From Meiothermus sp. QL-1 (GTDB taxonomy: Bacteria > Deinococcota > Deinococci > Deinococcales > Thermaceae), in the NCBI RefSeq assembly GCF_003351145.1, contig NZ_QQSV01000004.1:117521-181520 (forward strand): a DNA stretch of 64,000 nucleotides. The letters run 5' to 3'. Numbering within the stretch: the stretch's first letter is position 1; each line of letters opens with the position of its first letter. Under the pieces are notes generated by a model. It searched no databases. It was not told the DNA's origin and saw only the letters and a program-made list of their open reading frames with translations. Below, in pieces: positions 11,048 to 20,294 of this stretch. The position numbers and the translations under genes are program-made.

Positions 11048-11738
11048 CCTGTCGAAGCTCGGCGAGCTGGACCTCCTCCGTCAAAAGCTCCACCCCAATT
11101 GGCCCGAAGTTCTCTTCCTGCCACATCTCCACCCAACCCAGCCGCTTGGCCTCTAGAAGGGCGAGAAAGGCAACCACCCGCTCGCTCCACCCCCGAAAGG
11201 GAAGCTGGTGGAAAAACCCCCGGCGCCCCCCTCGCAAAAAGCCCAGCAGGCGCCCCCAGGCCTCCTTGAGACTGAAGCGCTCCGGTGGGAGCAAAAGTTC
11301 TGCCCGGCGGGCAAGGGGCTCCGCTGCCCGAACCAGAAGCTCCAAGGAGAGGGAACGCACCCGCCGGTCCTTAGGCAGGGGGGGTGGGGCTACCGGCAGC
11401 ACCCGGGCCCGCTCGCGCGAACGCTGTTCTAAAAAAGCGATGGCCTCTTCCAAGGCCACCAGGGTATCGAGCACCACCGGTGCTTCGGCCTCGAGGTCCT
11501 CCTCCACCGGCACGGGGTCGTCCCCCTGGGCCAGGGCCCGCAGTTTGTGCAGCAGAAGTTCGGCCAGCAAGGGCAAAAGCGCACTGCGTTCGCTCAGATC
11601 GAGGGCCTCCACCTGGGCCATGGCCTGCTCGGTAAGCAGGAGCAGGGGAAGGTCGCGCGCCGCCACCTGGCCCCGGCGCACCCGCTCGGCCAGCTCCCTG
11701 GGGCTGCCGCTAAAGCCCTCGAAGGAAAGCCGTATCAT
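11040..11738 (-). CDS. scpA: Segregation and condensation protein A (kleisin)
   Basis: A 232-residue kleisin that bridges SMC heads with ScpB. The N-terminus SFEGFSGSPRELAERVRRGQV and the DLPLLLLTEQ and LLAELLLHKLRAL stretches match the ScpA N-terminal helical region. The C-terminal winged-helix half is diverged (FLALLEAKRLGWVEMWQEENFGPI is recognisable). It is coupled to trpS by an ATGA overlap. No scpB or smc is seen nearby. Confidence 0.85.
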   Translation of the reverse strand: MIRLSFEGFSGSPRELAERVRRGQVAARDLPLLLLTEQAMAQVEALDLSERSALLPLLAELLLHKLRALAQGDDPVPVEEDLEAEAPVVLDTLVALEEAIAFLEQRSRERARVLPVAPPPLPKDRRVRSLSLELLVRAAEPLARRAELLLPPERFSLKEAWGRLLGFLRGGRRGFFHQLPFRGWSERVVAFLALLEAKRLGWVEMWQEENFGPIGVELLTEEVQLAELRQAT

Positions 11739-12754
11739 GGGCTGAGCACCAAGCGGCGGCCTTTGGGATGCAGCAGGCCGAACTTTTCCCGCACCTCCTC
11801 CATGGTGGCCTGGGCGATGCGGCGGGCCCGGGCTGCTCCGCTCTCCAAAGCGTCCAGTACCACCTGGGGTCTGGCCCTGAGCTCCTCGGCTCGCTCCCGG
11901 ATGGGCCGCAGGGTTTTCATCATCTCCTGCATCAGGAGCTGTTTGACCACCAGCGTGCCGATGCCCCGGCGGCGGTACTCCTCCTTGAGCACCTGCACCA
12001 GCTCGGGCGGAGCGAAATACTGCAGGAACCTGAACGCCACGCTTCGCTCTGGGTCGCCGGGGTCGGAAAGCCGGATGCGGGCCGGGTCATCGGGCATGGC
12101 GCGGATTTTCTCCCAGATGCTCTTTTCATCCTCTAAAAGCCCGATGGTGTTGCCCACGCTTTTGGACATCTTGGCCTTGCCGTCGATGCCGGGCACGCGG
12201 GGGGCGTTGGGGTTCAGGTAAATTTGCGGCTCCGGGAAGGTTTCGCCGTACTCCAGGTTCCAGCGCCGGGCGATCTCGCGGGTAAGCTCCAGATGCTGGG
12301 TCTGGTCGTCCCCCACCGGCACGGTATCGGCCTTGTAGAGGAGGATATCCGCAGCCATCAGCACCGGGTACATGAGAAGGCCAGCGGGCACCGACTCGAG
12401 CCGGGCCGCCTTGTCCTTGAACTGGGTCATGCGGGTCAGGTCGCCGTAGGGGGTCTGGGTGGTGAAGATCCAGGCCAGCTCGGTATGCTCGGGCACGTGG
12501 GACTGCACGAACAGAATGACCTTGTTGGGGTCCAGGCCCGCGGCGATGTTCACCAAAGCGGCCTCGAAGGTGCGCTGGGCCAGGAGGTCCTTGTCGTAGG
12601 CCGCGGGGTTGGTGGGGGCGTGGTAGTCCACAATGCAGTAGATGGCGTCCTGCCCCAGCTTCTCCCCCAGGGCGATGTAGTTGACCATGGCGCCCAGGTA
12701 GTTGCCGATGTGCAGGTCGCCGGTGGGCTGAAAGCCGGAAAAAACACGCTTCAC
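11735..12754 (-). CDS. trpS: Tryptophanyl-tRNA synthetase
   Basis: A 339-residue class Ic synthetase that charges tRNA-Trp. The HIGH-type motif reads GDLHIGNYLGA and the KMSKS loop is KAKMSKSVGNT. GDDQTQHLELTREIARRWN is also typical. The start chosen is GTG at 12752-12754 (V-K-R-V-F-S-G-F-Q-P-T-G), which matches the short family N-terminus. A TATCCT -10 lies seven bases before it, arguing for a leaderless mRNA and against the upstream in-frame ATG. Its product sets the charged tRNA-Trp level that the trp leader further right would sense. Confidence 0.95.
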   Translation of the reverse strand: MKRVFSGFQPTGDLHIGNYLGAMVNYIALGEKLGQDAIYCIVDYHAPTNPAAYDKDLLAQRTFEAALVNIAAGLDPNKVILFVQSHVPEHTELAWIFTTQTPYGDLTRMTQFKDKAARLESVPAGLLMYPVLMAADILLYKADTVPVGDDQTQHLELTREIARRWNLEYGETFPEPQIYLNPNAPRVPGIDGKAKMSKSVGNTIGLLEDEKSIWEKIRAMPDDPARIRLSDPGDPERSVAFRFLQYFAPPELVQVLKEEYRRRGIGTLVVKQLLMQEMMKTLRPIRERAEELRARPQVVLDALESGAARARRIAQATMEEVREKFGLLHPKGRRLVLSP

Positions 12755-12827
12755 GCCGGATAGGATAGCACCGCCTTCCCCCAAAACCAAAACCGGGGGC
12801 CGGGCCGTATGCTAGCATAGGCCGAGC

Positions 12828-13379
12828 ATGAGCCTGGAGGCCTTCTCCGACGAAGCCCTGCTGGCCCTGGCGGCCCGGGGGGAGGAGGCCGCGCTAAAGG
12901 AGCTCTTTCGGCGCTACGCGGGGGCCTTTTTGGGCCTAGCCCGCCGCATGGGGCTGGACGCGGCCAGCCGGGAGGATGTGGTGCAGGAGGCTTTCAGCAA
13001 AATCTGGCAAAAGGCCCGGGAGTTCGACCCGCGGCGGGCCTCGGCCCGGGCCTGGCTCCTGGCCATCGCCCACCACACCACGGTGGACCACCTCCGCCGC
13101 CTGGAGGCCCGCCCCAAGCCGCTGGAGCCCGAGGAGGAGGCCGAGGCCTTCGACCTGCCGGGGGTGGGGCTGGACGAGGAGGGCCACCTCAACCGCATCC
13201 GGCTGGCGCAGGCCCTCAAGCGGCTCAGCCCCGAGGAGCGCGAGGTGATTGAGGTGCTCTTCTACCAGGGGTACGCCCACCAGGAGGCCGCTTTGCGCCT
13301 GGGGCTGCCTCTGGGCACCCTGAAGACCCGGGCCCGCCGGGCCTTGGCCCGGCTGAAGGAGGAGCTGCGTGAAGCCTGA
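12828..13379 (+). CDS. ECF RNA polymerase sigma factor (SigK/RpoE-like)
   Basis: A 183-residue group 4 sigma factor. Region 2 (about residues 25-95) includes AGAFLGLARRMGL and VVQEAFSKIWQKAREFDP. Region 4 (about 125-180) includes LSPEEREVIEVLFYQGYAHQ and the helix-turn-helix LGLPLGTLKTRARRALARL. The anti-sigma gene overlaps its 3' end by 11 bases, the usual arrangement for an ECF/anti-sigma pair. The downstream ferritin-like and CHRD genes are the most likely cotranscribed targets. Confidence 0.92.
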   Translation: MSLEAFSDEALLALAARGEEAALKELFRRYAGAFLGLARRMGLDAASREDVVQEAFSKIWQKAREFDPRRASARAWLLAIAHHTTVDHLRRLEARPKPLEPEEEAEAFDLPGVGLDEEGHLNRIRLAQALKRLSPEEREVIEVLFYQGYAHQEAALRLGLPLGTLKTRARRALARLKEELREA

Positions 13380-13983
13380 GGAGGTGCGCGAGCTGCTGCC
13401 GCTGTATGCCCTGGGGGCGCTGGAGCCAGCCGAGCGGGAGCGCCTCGAGGCCGCCCTGGAGCGCTACCCCGAGCTCTGGGCCGAGGCCAGGGCCCTCCTG
13501 GAGACCGCCGCCGACCTGGCCCAGCTTCCCCCGCCGGCCCCCGTTCCGCCGGGCCTGGAAGCGCGGGTGCTGGCCCAGGTGCGCCCCTCCCGCCGGCCCT
13601 GGCCCCTCTGGCTGGCCCGGGCTGCGGCAGCGCTTTTGTTGCTGGGCCTGGGGTATGGGGGTGGCTGGGGGGCCTTCTGGCTCCTCTCCTTGCGCGACCC
13701 CCAGACCCAGGTGCTCACCCTGGCCAACCCCCAGGGCCAGGGCGTGGGCCGGGCCATCCTGCGCCCCGACCGGCGGGTTCTCATCCTGCTCGACCGGTGG
13801 CCCCCCCAGGGTCAGGTCTTCCAGGCCTGGGGCCTGGCCCGGGGCAGCCCGGTACCGCTGCCCACCTTCCGCACCCCCCTCAAGAGCCTGCGCCTGCCCC
13901 CAGAGGCCCAGGCGGTGGCGGTCTCGCTCGAGCCCCCCGGCGGCAGCCCCCAGCCCACCACCCTGCTGGGCCTGCCGCAGTAG
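13369..13983 (+). CDS. RskA-like membrane anti-sigma factor
   Basis: A 204-residue protein with an N-terminal sigma-binding segment beginning KPEEVRELLPLYALGALEPAERERLE, a linker rich in proline, one transmembrane helix at about residues 80-103, and an extracytoplasmic RskA-type domain (QVFQAWGLARGSPVPLPTF...). The zinc HxxxCxxC motif of ZAS anti-sigma factors is absent from the N-terminus. It would hold the upstream ECF sigma factor at the membrane until an envelope signal releases it. Start GTG overlaps the sigma gene. Confidence 0.85.
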   Translation: MKPEEVRELLPLYALGALEPAERERLEAALERYPELWAEARALLETAADLAQLPPPAPVPPGLEARVLAQVRPSRRPWPLWLARAAAALLLLGLGYGGGWGAFWLLSLRDPQTQVLTLANPQGQGVGRAILRPDRRVLILLDRWPPQGQVFQAWGLARGSPVPLPTFRTPLKSLRLPPEAQAVAVSLEPPGGSPQPTTLLGLPQ

Positions 13984-14031
13984 TTAATCCAAAATGCCCT
14001 CCTCCTGCGAACGGCAGGGTGGAGGTGCAAA

Positions 14032-14664
14032 ATGGAAACGCAACCCCAAAACCTGGCTCGTCGGCAGTTCGTTAAGGTCATGACCCTGGCCGGTCTCTCC
14101 ACCGCCCTGGCCCACAGCCTGGTGGGGCAGGCCCTGGCCCAGTCGCAGGGGGTGAGCGACCTGGACGTGCTCAACCTGGCCCTCACCGCCGAGTACCTGG
14201 CCACCGACGCCTACACCCGGGCCCTCACGGTGGGCTTCCCCGGCGAGATTCGGGACTACCTGGCCGAGGCCCTCAAGCACGAGGAGGCCCACGTCAAGGC
14301 CCTCACCGACACCATCCGGGGCCCCTTCAACGCCACCCCGGTAGCCCGCCCGCAGTTCACCTACGGCGAGCTGCAGTTCAACGCCGCCAACCGGCTCAAG
14401 GTGCTGGAGACCCTGGTGGCCCTCGAGACCGCCTTCACCGGGGCTTATTTGGGGGCCATCCCCCTTATCCAGAACAAGGCCGTGCTCTCGGCGGCGGCCA
14501 GCATCGCCATGAACGAGGAGGCCCACCTGGCCATCCTGCGCGACGCGGTGCTGAGCCTGGGCGGGCGGGTGGAAGGCCCGCAGACCCCGGTGGGCCGGGC
14601 CTTCGCAGCGGCCATCACCCCCCAGCAGGCCACCCAGGCGGTGCAGGGCTTCATTCGGCGCTAG
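14032..14664 (+). CDS. Tat-exported ferritin-like protein
   Basis: A 210-residue protein with a twin-arginine leader (LARRQFVKVMTLAG, cleavage near ALAQ at about residue 35) and a ferritin-like four-helix bundle. Candidate metal-ligand pairs are E-Y-L-A-T-D-A-Y in helix 1, KHEEAHV in helix 2, LETAFTGAY in helix 3 and NEEAHL in helix 4, which give the repeated E...ExxH pattern of the family. Tat export suggests it folds, perhaps with metal, before export. It begins 48 bases after the anti-sigma gene and is likely in the same transcript. The exact substrate is unknown. Confidence 0.8.
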   Translation: METQPQNLARRQFVKVMTLAGLSTALAHSLVGQALAQSQGVSDLDVLNLALTAEYLATDAYTRALTVGFPGEIRDYLAEALKHEEAHVKALTDTIRGPFNATPVARPQFTYGELQFNAANRLKVLETLVALETAFTGAYLGAIPLIQNKAVLSAAASIAMNEEAHLAILRDAVLSLGGRVEGPQTPVGRAFAAAITPQQATQAVQGFIRR

Positions 14665-14676
14665 GCGGGAGGCCAG

Positions 14677-15168
14677 ATGAAGCGGCGGCTGTTCCTTACT
14701 GGCCTGGGCGCCGGCCTGCTTGGGCTGGGCCTGGTTCGGGCCCAGATGGGCGGCGTGGTGCGGGCGGTGGTGCTGAGCGGGGCCGAGGTGGTGCCCACCC
14801 CGGTCAGCACCCCGGCTTTGGCGGTGGTGCGGCTCGAGCTGGTGGGCTCCACCCTCACCCTGCAAGGGGCGGTGGCCAACCTGGCCGGGGCCTTTCGCGA
14901 CTACACCCGCGACCCGGTGGACGACCCGGCCCTGAACGCCCGCCTGACCAGCGCGGTGCACCTGCACCGCGGCCCCAGAGGGCAAAACGGCCCCTTGCTG
15001 CAGGCCCTCAAGGTCTCGAGCGCCCCCGATGGCAGGAGTGCCACCTTCATGGACCGGATAGAGCTTAGCCTGGACGACCTGAACCGGCTCTACAGGGGCG
15101 AGCTCTACTTCGACATCCACACCTCGGCTTTCCGGGCCGGGGAGCTGCGGGGGCAGATTCAAATCTAG
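14677..15168 (+). CDS. Exported CHRD-domain protein
   Basis: A 163-residue protein with an N-terminal signal sequence beginning MKRRLFLTGLGAGLLGLGL (a possible Tat signal with two arginines) and a single CHRD domain of about 120 residues (LSGAEVVPTP... , AVHLHRGPRGQNGPLL, YFDIHTSAFRAGELRGQI). CHRD domains were named from chordin and also occur singly in bacterial exported proteins, with unclear function. It sits between two ferritin-like genes with 12- and 9-base gaps and is part of the sigma-factor cluster. Confidence 0.85.
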   Translation: MKRRLFLTGLGAGLLGLGLVRAQMGGVVRAVVLSGAEVVPTPVSTPALAVVRLELVGSTLTLQGAVANLAGAFRDYTRDPVDDPALNARLTSAVHLHRGPRGQNGPLLQALKVSSAPDGRSATFMDRIELSLDDLNRLYRGELYFDIHTSAFRAGELRGQIQI

Positions 15169-15177
15169 GAGAACGAA

Positions 15178-16071
15178 ATGAACCGCAGGGAGATGCTGAA
15201 GCAAACCGGCTTGATGGGAACCGGGCTGGTGTTGGGTGGGGTGATGGGCGCCTGTGCCACCACCCCGGGCATGAGCCAAAGCCCCAACCAGGATGTGGCC
15301 ATTCTCAACTTTGCGCTGAACCTGGAGTACCTGGAGGCCGCCTTTTACCTGGCCGCTGTGGGGCGGATCGCCGAGCTTAGAAGCATCGGTGGCAACGCCG
15401 AGATCCGTCTGCCCATGGGCTTCGATGGCACCAGCCCGGTGCCTGGGATGAGCCAGGAGGTGCTCGAGTACGCCCAGGAAATTGCTGAAGATGAGCTCGC
15501 CCACGTGCGCTTTTTGCGTCAGGCTTTGGGTTCGGCTGCGGTAGATCGGCCGGTCATCGACCTTGACCAAGCCTTCCGAGCTGCCGGGAGCGCCGCCAGC
15601 AACGGAGCCATCAGCAACTTCAACCCCTTTGCCAATGAGCTTTTCTTCATCCATGGGGCCTTCATTTTCGAAGATGTAGGGGTCACCGCCTACAAGGGAG
15701 CAGCCCGGCTCATCACCGACAAAAACAATGTGCTGGACCCTGCCGCAGGTATCCTAGCTGTGGAAGCCTACCATGCAGGGATCATCCGGCTGCTTCTCCA
15801 CGAGCGCAAGGATATGACGGTCACCCCCAGCCTGACCGTAGAGCAGGTGGTGCAGGCCATCAGCAACCTGCGCGCCGGTGTGGGTGGGGGCAAGGACGAG
15901 GGGATTACCAAGATGGGGCAGGCCAACCTGGTGGCCGCCGATGCCAACGCCATAGCCTACGGGCGCACCACCAGCGAGGTGCTCAAGATCGTTTACCTTA
16001 CCGGCAACGCCGGCGTGAGCGCCGGAGGGTTCTTCCCCAACGGCCTAAACGGCAGCATCAAGACCACCTGA
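15178..16071 (+). CDS. Tat/lipoprotein ferritin-like (desiccation-related type) protein
   Basis: A 297-residue ferritin-like protein. The leader begins MNRREMLKQTGLMGTG (twin arginine) and reaches GVMGACATTPG, a plausible lipobox with the cysteine at about residue 26, so it may be a Tat-exported lipoprotein. The helical bundle has E-Y-L-E-A-A-F-Y, IAEDELAHVRFL, and VEAYHAGIIRLL as candidate ligand helices. The N-terminal NQDVAILNFALNLEYLEAAFY is the usual opening of the desiccation-related ferritin-like family. It is the last gene of the ECF sigma cluster. Confidence 0.8.
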   Translation: MNRREMLKQTGLMGTGLVLGGVMGACATTPGMSQSPNQDVAILNFALNLEYLEAAFYLAAVGRIAELRSIGGNAEIRLPMGFDGTSPVPGMSQEVLEYAQEIAEDELAHVRFLRQALGSAAVDRPVIDLDQAFRAAGSAASNGAISNFNPFANELFFIHGAFIFEDVGVTAYKGAARLITDKNNVLDPAAGILAVEAYHAGIIRLLLHERKDMTVTPSLTVEQVVQAISNLRAGVGGGKDEGITKMGQANLVAADANAIAYGRTTSEVLKIVYLTGNAGVSAGGFFPNGLNGSIKTT

Positions 16072-16351
16072 TACTGTTGGTTTCCCACGGGAAGCGCTTC
16101 TCGCTGACCAGCTTGCGCTCCCGTGGGAAACCTGCACCCACAGCATTATCCACACCCTCAAGCGGCCCGCTGATTCAGGCTCTGGTCGTCAACGCAAAGC
16201 GATCCTACACAGAAAAATGCAGGTGTGTAGGTGACTGCGTTTGGCACGAATCCGCCATAGTTGTATCGCGCCCTTCACAAACCTTACCGCCCATCCGAAC
16301 GGCATGCCTCCAAGTCGGACGGCTCAAAAAAAGAGCACCCTATGGTAGTCG
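16072..16351 (+). other. Intergenic patch with inverted repeats, lower GC than neighbours
   Basis: About 280 bases without a credible gene. It holds a long imperfect palindrome (16079-16132) and a smaller hairpin (16204-16211 with 16224-16231). It also has a single DnaA-box-like TTATCCACA (16146-16154) and an A7 run at 16325. Its base composition is visibly poorer in GC than the flanking genes. Together with the adjacent TnpB remnant it looks like a worn mobile-element landing zone. Confidence 0.5.
16079..16132. repeat. Long imperfect palindrome downstream of ferritin-like gene
   Basis: Fourteen bases (16079-16092) pair perfectly with 16119-16132, extended by a GCGC/GCGC inner stem after one unpaired base. 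There is no T-run after either arm, so it is not a classic terminator. It could still stop or stabilise the upstream mRNA, or be a relic of a mobile element end. Confidence 0.7.
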
Positions 16352-16590
16352 GTGACGACTCCCCGTTCTGGAGAACGGGGCTTCTCGGTTCTCACGGGAC
16401 GGCCCTTGCCGTGCCCATCCCCGAAGGCTCCGTCCGAGCCCTGGCCAGGATGTTCAGCGCTGCGGCCACGTCCCGGTGCTGGTGGGCGCCGCACCGGGGA
16501 CAGGTGTACTCCCGCACCCAGAGAGGGCGTTTTTCTCTGTAGCCGCACACCGGACAATCCTGGCTGGTGTATTTTGGGTCTACCTTGACT
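16352..16590 (-). pseudogene. Decayed tnpB 3' end with right-end hairpin (IS200/IS605 family)
   Basis: Only the C-terminal part of TnpB survives. The zinc ribbon with CPVCGY...YTCPRCGAH and the RDVAAALNILARA segment with the last catalytic aspartate are readable, with stop at 16392. The homology to the second copy (63472-63710) begins at 16352 and fades at about 16590. The end carries a 9-bp hairpin CCCCGTTCT/AGAACGGGG (16361-16369 with 16372-16380), which in this family is the right-end structure and the likely 3' scaffold of the TnpB guide RNA. The upstream two thirds of the gene and any tnpA are missing, so it cannot be active. Confidence 0.85.
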
Positions 16591-16677
16591 AAGGCGGTTG
16601 TTGCCGCAGCGAATATGCGCGGGAAGCGCTTACTTGCCACTCCCCTTCGATCTTGAAAACCCAAGCTACTCTGCACC

Positions 16678-18102
16678 CTACACAGCGCTCGCACCTTCGG
16701 TCTCGAGCGCCTCTTTTCGCACCTCTTCCTCGGGCTGGCCTGCCGGGTACTGGCCGTTGAAGCAGGCCAGGCAGACCGGCCCTCCAATGGCCTCGCGCAC
16801 CCCGGCCTCGCTCAGAAAGGCCAGCGAGTCGGCCCCAATGAGGGTGCGAATCTCCTCCACCGTGTGGGTGGCAGCCACCAGCTCTTTGCGGGCGGCGGTG
16901 TCAATGCCGTAGTAGCAGGGGAACCTGATGGGGGGCGAGGAGATGCGCACGTGCACCTCGGTGGCCCCGGCCTCGCGCAAGAGCTGCACGATGCGCCCCG
17001 AGGTGGTGCCCCGCACGATGGAGTCGTCCACCAGCACCACCCGCTTGCCCGCTACCGCAGGCGTGGCGGCGAGCTTCAGCTTGACCTTCAGGTCGCGCAT
17101 CTCCTGGGTGGGCTGGATGAAGGTGCGGCCAGCATAGGGGTTCTTGTGCAGCCCGTAGTCGAAGGGAATCCCCGAAACCCGGCTGTAGCCGATGGCCGCC
17201 CCGATGCCCGAGTCCGGCACCGGCACCACCAGATCGGCCTGGGCTGGGGCCTCCTGGGCCAGCACCTCGCCCATGCGTACCCGGGCCGGATGGGTGGGGA
17301 TGCCGTCCAGGGTGGCATCGGCCCGGGCAAAGTAAATCCACTCAAAGGCGCAGGGGGTGGGGCGGGGCTCGAGCACCTGCCAGGAGGAAAGCCCCCCCGC
17401 CTCGTCCACCCAGACCAGCTCACCGGGCCGCACATCGCGCACGAACTCCGCCCCCATCAGGGCCAGCGCCGGGGGTTCGGAAGCAAAAACCCAGCCGCCG
17501 TTGGACAAGCGCCCAATCACCAAAGGCCGCACCCCGTTGCCATCCCGCAGGGCCAGCACGGTGCGCCGATCGGTGATGACCACGCTGAAGCCGCCCTTTA
17601 GCTCGCGCATCGCCCGGGCGGTGGCCTCCACCAGGTTGAGCTTGGCGTAGCGGGCAATCAGGTTGATCATCACCTCGGTGTCGTTGGTGGTCTGGAAGAC
17701 CGCGCCATGCTCCAGGAGTTCCTGGCGAATCTTCATGGCGTTCACGAAGTTCCCGTTGTGGGCGATGGCCAGAATCCCCTTGGAGCTGCGGACACTTAGG
17801 GGCTGGGCGTTGAAGCGCAGGTTAGAACCGGTGGTGGAGTAGCGGGTGTGCCCGATGCCCAGGTTGGCCCCAGAGATACGCAAGCGCTGCATCCGGGCCT
17901 CGTCGAAGACCTGCGTAACCAGGCCCAGGTCTTTTTCAATCACCAGGTCTTTGCCGTTCGAAACGCAAATCCCAGCCGCCTCCTGGCCCCGGTGCTGCAG
18001 CGCGAAAAGCCCGAGCTGCAAAAGGTCGGCCACCGGCAGGGGCTCGGGCGACCACAAGCCCAGCACACCGCATTCCTCCTGGGGTTTGTCCACAGGGCTC
18101 AC
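16678..18102 (-). CDS. purF: Amidophosphoribosyltransferase
   Basis: A 474-residue enzyme for the first step of purine synthesis (PRPP + glutamine to phosphoribosylamine). The GTG start at 18100-18102 overlaps the purL stop (GTGA) and gives a 10-residue propeptide before Cys11 ([16 protein letters not shown]). That cysteine is the glutaminase nucleophile after processing, as in the Bacillus-type enzyme. Also visible are [13 protein letters not shown], the PRPP-loop [14 protein letters not shown], and a C-terminal [10 protein letters not shown] segment. The frame stays open 31 codons upstream inside purL and this extension is not used. It is the last gene of the pur operon. Confidence 0.96.
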   Translation of the reverse strand: MSPVDKPQEECGVLGLWSPEPLPVADLLQLGLFALQHRGQEAAGICVSNGKDLVIEKDLGLVTQVFDEARMQRLRISGANLGIGHTRYSTTGSNLRFNAQPLSVRSSKGILAIAHNGNFVNAMKIRQELLEHGAVFQTTNDTEVMINLIARYAKLNLVEATARAMRELKGGFSVVITDRRTVLALRDGNGVRPLVIGRLSNGGWVFASEPPALALMGAEFVRDVRPGELVWVDEAGGLSSWQVLEPRPTPCAFEWIYFARADATLDGIPTHPARVRMGEVLAQEAPAQADLVVPVPDSGIGAAIGYSRVSGIPFDYGLHKNPYAGRTFIQPTQEMRDLKVKLKLAATPAVAGKRVVLVDDSIVRGTTSGRIVQLLREAGATEVHVRISSPPIRFPCYYGIDTAARKELVAATHTVEEIRTLIGADSLAFLSEAGVREAIGGPVCLACFNGQYPAGQPEEEVRKEALETEGASAV

Positions 18103-20294
18103 GGCAACACCTCCCGCAAAGGGGATTCCCAGGCCTCCCGGAGCTCCTCCAGGCTCCACTCCAGCCGTTCCCTGGGCAAAAGCAGGGTTAGGCACTCCCC
18201 CCCCACCTGGCCCAGCACCTGGTAGGGCAGCCCCATCTCCTCCAGCAGCCCCACGGCTTCCTGGAGCCGGTCTGGGGCCACGGTGAAGAGCACGCGGCCC
18301 GCAGCCTCACCGAACAAAAGGGCATCGGGGCGCTGGCGGCTGCGCAGCTCGAGGACCGCCCCTAGACCCCTGGGGAAACACATCTCGGCCAGGGCCACCG
18401 CCAGCCCCCCCTCGGCCACGTCGTGGGCGGTGCGGGTTAGGCCCCGGGCAATCAAGGCGCGAATGGCGGCCTGGACCCTCCGCTCATGCTCCAGGTCGAG
18501 AGGCGGGGGGCTTCCCGCCTCCAGTCCGTGCACCACCCACAGGTACTCCGAGGCCCCCAGGTGGCCCTCTAGATGCCCGATGAGCACGACCACCTCCCCC
18601 TCCTTGCGGAAGCCCAGCTCGGCCCGCCGCTCCACCTCCTCCAGAAGTCCCACCACCCCCACCATGGGGGTAGGGGGAATACGGTGGTTGGGGCCCTCGT
18701 TGTAAAGCGAAACGTTTCCCGAAACCACCGGTATGCCCAGGGCCCGGGAGGCCTCAGCCAGGCCCCGTATGGTTTCAGAGAGCTCGAAGTAGCCCTCCGG
18801 GGTCTCAGGATTGCCACAGTTGAGGCCATCGGTGTAGGCGAGCGGCCTACCGCCCACCACACTCACGTTGCGGGCCGCCTCGGCCAGGGCGTGCATGGCC
18901 CCCAGGCGGGGAGAGAGCTTGCTGTAGCGGGGGTTGGCGTCCACCTTGACCGCAATACCCCGCCGGGTGCCCTTGATGCGCAAAATGGCCGCATCGCCCC
19001 TGCCGGGCACCAGCACGGTGTTGGTGCCCACCTGGTGGTCGTAGCGCTCGAAGACGGGGGCCCGGCTGCACAGGTTGGGGGAAGACAAAAGCCTGGGCAA
19101 AAGGTCGTGCAGGCCAGCAGGCAAGGGCAGTTGGTCCAGCTCAACCGCGCGCAGCTCCCGTATGGCGGGGTCTTCCCGGCCCTCGCGGGTGTAGGTGGGG
19201 CAGTCGGCCAGGGCGTGGGTGGGCACCTCGGCCAGCACCTGCCCCCCAGCCTTGACCCGGAAAACCGGCTCGGCAACCACCCACCCTATTCGCACCGCGT
19301 CCAAACCGAATCGCTGCGCCAAAGCCTCCAGCGCTTTTTCCTTGCCTGGCCGGGGCACCAGCACCATCCGCTCCTGCGACTCCGAAAGCATGAGCTCGAG
19401 GGGCGTCATCCCCTCCTCCCGCCGGGGCACCCGGTCCAGGTTCAGCTCAATGCCCAGCCCCGACTTGTGGGCCATCTCCGAAAGGGAGGAGGTGAGACCG
19501 GCAGCCCCCATGTCCTGCACGCCCTCCACCAGGTCCTGCTGGATGGCGGCCAGGGTGAGCTCCATGGTCAGCTTGCCCAGAAAAGGGTCGCCCACCTGCA
19601 CGCTTGGGCGCTTGGACTCGTTCTCCTCGGAAAGCTCCTCCGAAGCAAAGGCCGCCCCCCCAATGCCGTCGCGCCCGGTCTTGGCCCCCACGTAGTAGAC
19701 CGGGCGCCCCAAGGAGGCCCGGCTCCGCTTGAGCGCCCCTACCGGCAGAAGCCCCACGCACATGGCGTTGACCAGGGGGTTTTCCTGGTAGTCCGGGTGG
19801 AAGTAAACCTCCCCCCCCACCGTGGGCACCCCGATGGCGTTGCCGTAGTGGGCAATCCCCTCCACCACCCCCCGCACCAGATAGCGGGTGCGGGCGTCCT
19901 CCGGCCTGCCGAAGCGCAGCGAGTTCAAAAGGGCAATGGGCCGGGCCCCCATGGCCATGATATCGCGGATGATGCCCCCTACCCCGGTGGCCGCCCCCTG
20001 GACGGGCTCGACCGCCGAGGGGTGGTTGTGGCTCTCAATCTTGAAGGCCACCGCCCAGCCCTCGCCGATATCCACCACCCCGGCGTTCTCCCCGGGGCCC
20101 TGCAGCACCGCCGGCCCTTCCTTGGGCAAGAGCTTGAGCAGGGGGCGGGAGTTCTTGTAGGAGCAGTGCTCGCTCCACATCACCTTGAAGAGGTAGAGTT
20201 CCAGCCGGTTGGGCTCGCGTCCTAAAAGGCGCACTATCTCCCGGTACTCCTGGGGGGGGATACCGGTTTCCTGGAGCAAAAGCGTTTCTTCCAT
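18099..20294 (-). CDS. purL: Phosphoribosylformylglycinamidine synthase, large subunit
   Basis: A 731-residue small-type PurL that works with PurQ and PurS. It has the N-terminal [12 protein letters not shown] motif, [28 protein letters not shown], and two AIRS-type halves ending with the ATP-binding [16 protein letters not shown] segment. The ATG at 20292-20294 overlaps the upstream HAD stop by one base (TGATG). A GTG three bases earlier is a possible alternative. Confidence 0.97.
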   Translation of the reverse strand: MEETLLLQETGIPPQEYREIVRLLGREPNRLELYLFKVMWSEHCSYKNSRPLLKLLPKEGPAVLQGPGENAGVVDIGEGWAVAFKIESHNHPSAVEPVQGAATGVGGIIRDIMAMGARPIALLNSLRFGRPEDARTRYLVRGVVEGIAHYGNAIGVPTVGGEVYFHPDYQENPLVNAMCVGLLPVGALKRSRASLGRPVYYVGAKTGRDGIGGAAFASEELSEENESKRPSVQVGDPFLGKLTMELTLAAIQQDLVEGVQDMGAAGLTSSLSEMAHKSGLGIELNLDRVPRREEGMTPLELMLSESQERMVLVPRPGKEKALEALAQRFGLDAVRIGWVVAEPVFRVKAGGQVLAEVPTHALADCPTYTREGREDPAIRELRAVELDQLPLPAGLHDLLPRLLSSPNLCSRAPVFERYDHQVGTNTVLVPGRGDAAILRIKGTRRGIAVKVDANPRYSKLSPRLGAMHALAEAARNVSVVGGRPLAYTDGLNCGNPETPEGYFELSETIRGLAEASRALGIPVVSGNVSLYNEGPNHRIPPTPMVGVVGLLEEVERRAELGFRKEGEVVVLIGHLEGHLGASEYLWVVHGLEAGSPPPLDLEHERRVQAAIRALIARGLTRTAHDVAEGGLAVALAEMCFPRGLGAVLELRSRQRPDALLFGEAAGRVLFTVAPDRLQEAVGLLEEMGLPYQVLGQVGGECLTLLLPRERLEWSLEELREAWESPLREVLP

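Noticed and set aside
13984..15654. A 556-codon minus-strand open frame opposite the ferritin-like and CHRD genes
   Set aside because: It lies against three genes with signal peptides and family motifs; the translation is a low-complexity shadow.
16146..16154. A perfect DnaA box (TTATCCACA) in the 16.1 kb gap
   Set aside because: It is the only clear box nearby, with no AT-rich unwinding region and no dnaA or dnaN gene in the window, so a replication origin is not supported.
16324..16557. A 77-codon frame over the TnpB remnant
   Set aside because: It is an off-frame reading of the TnpB tail and right-end hairpin; the same off-frame exists at the 63.5 kb copy.
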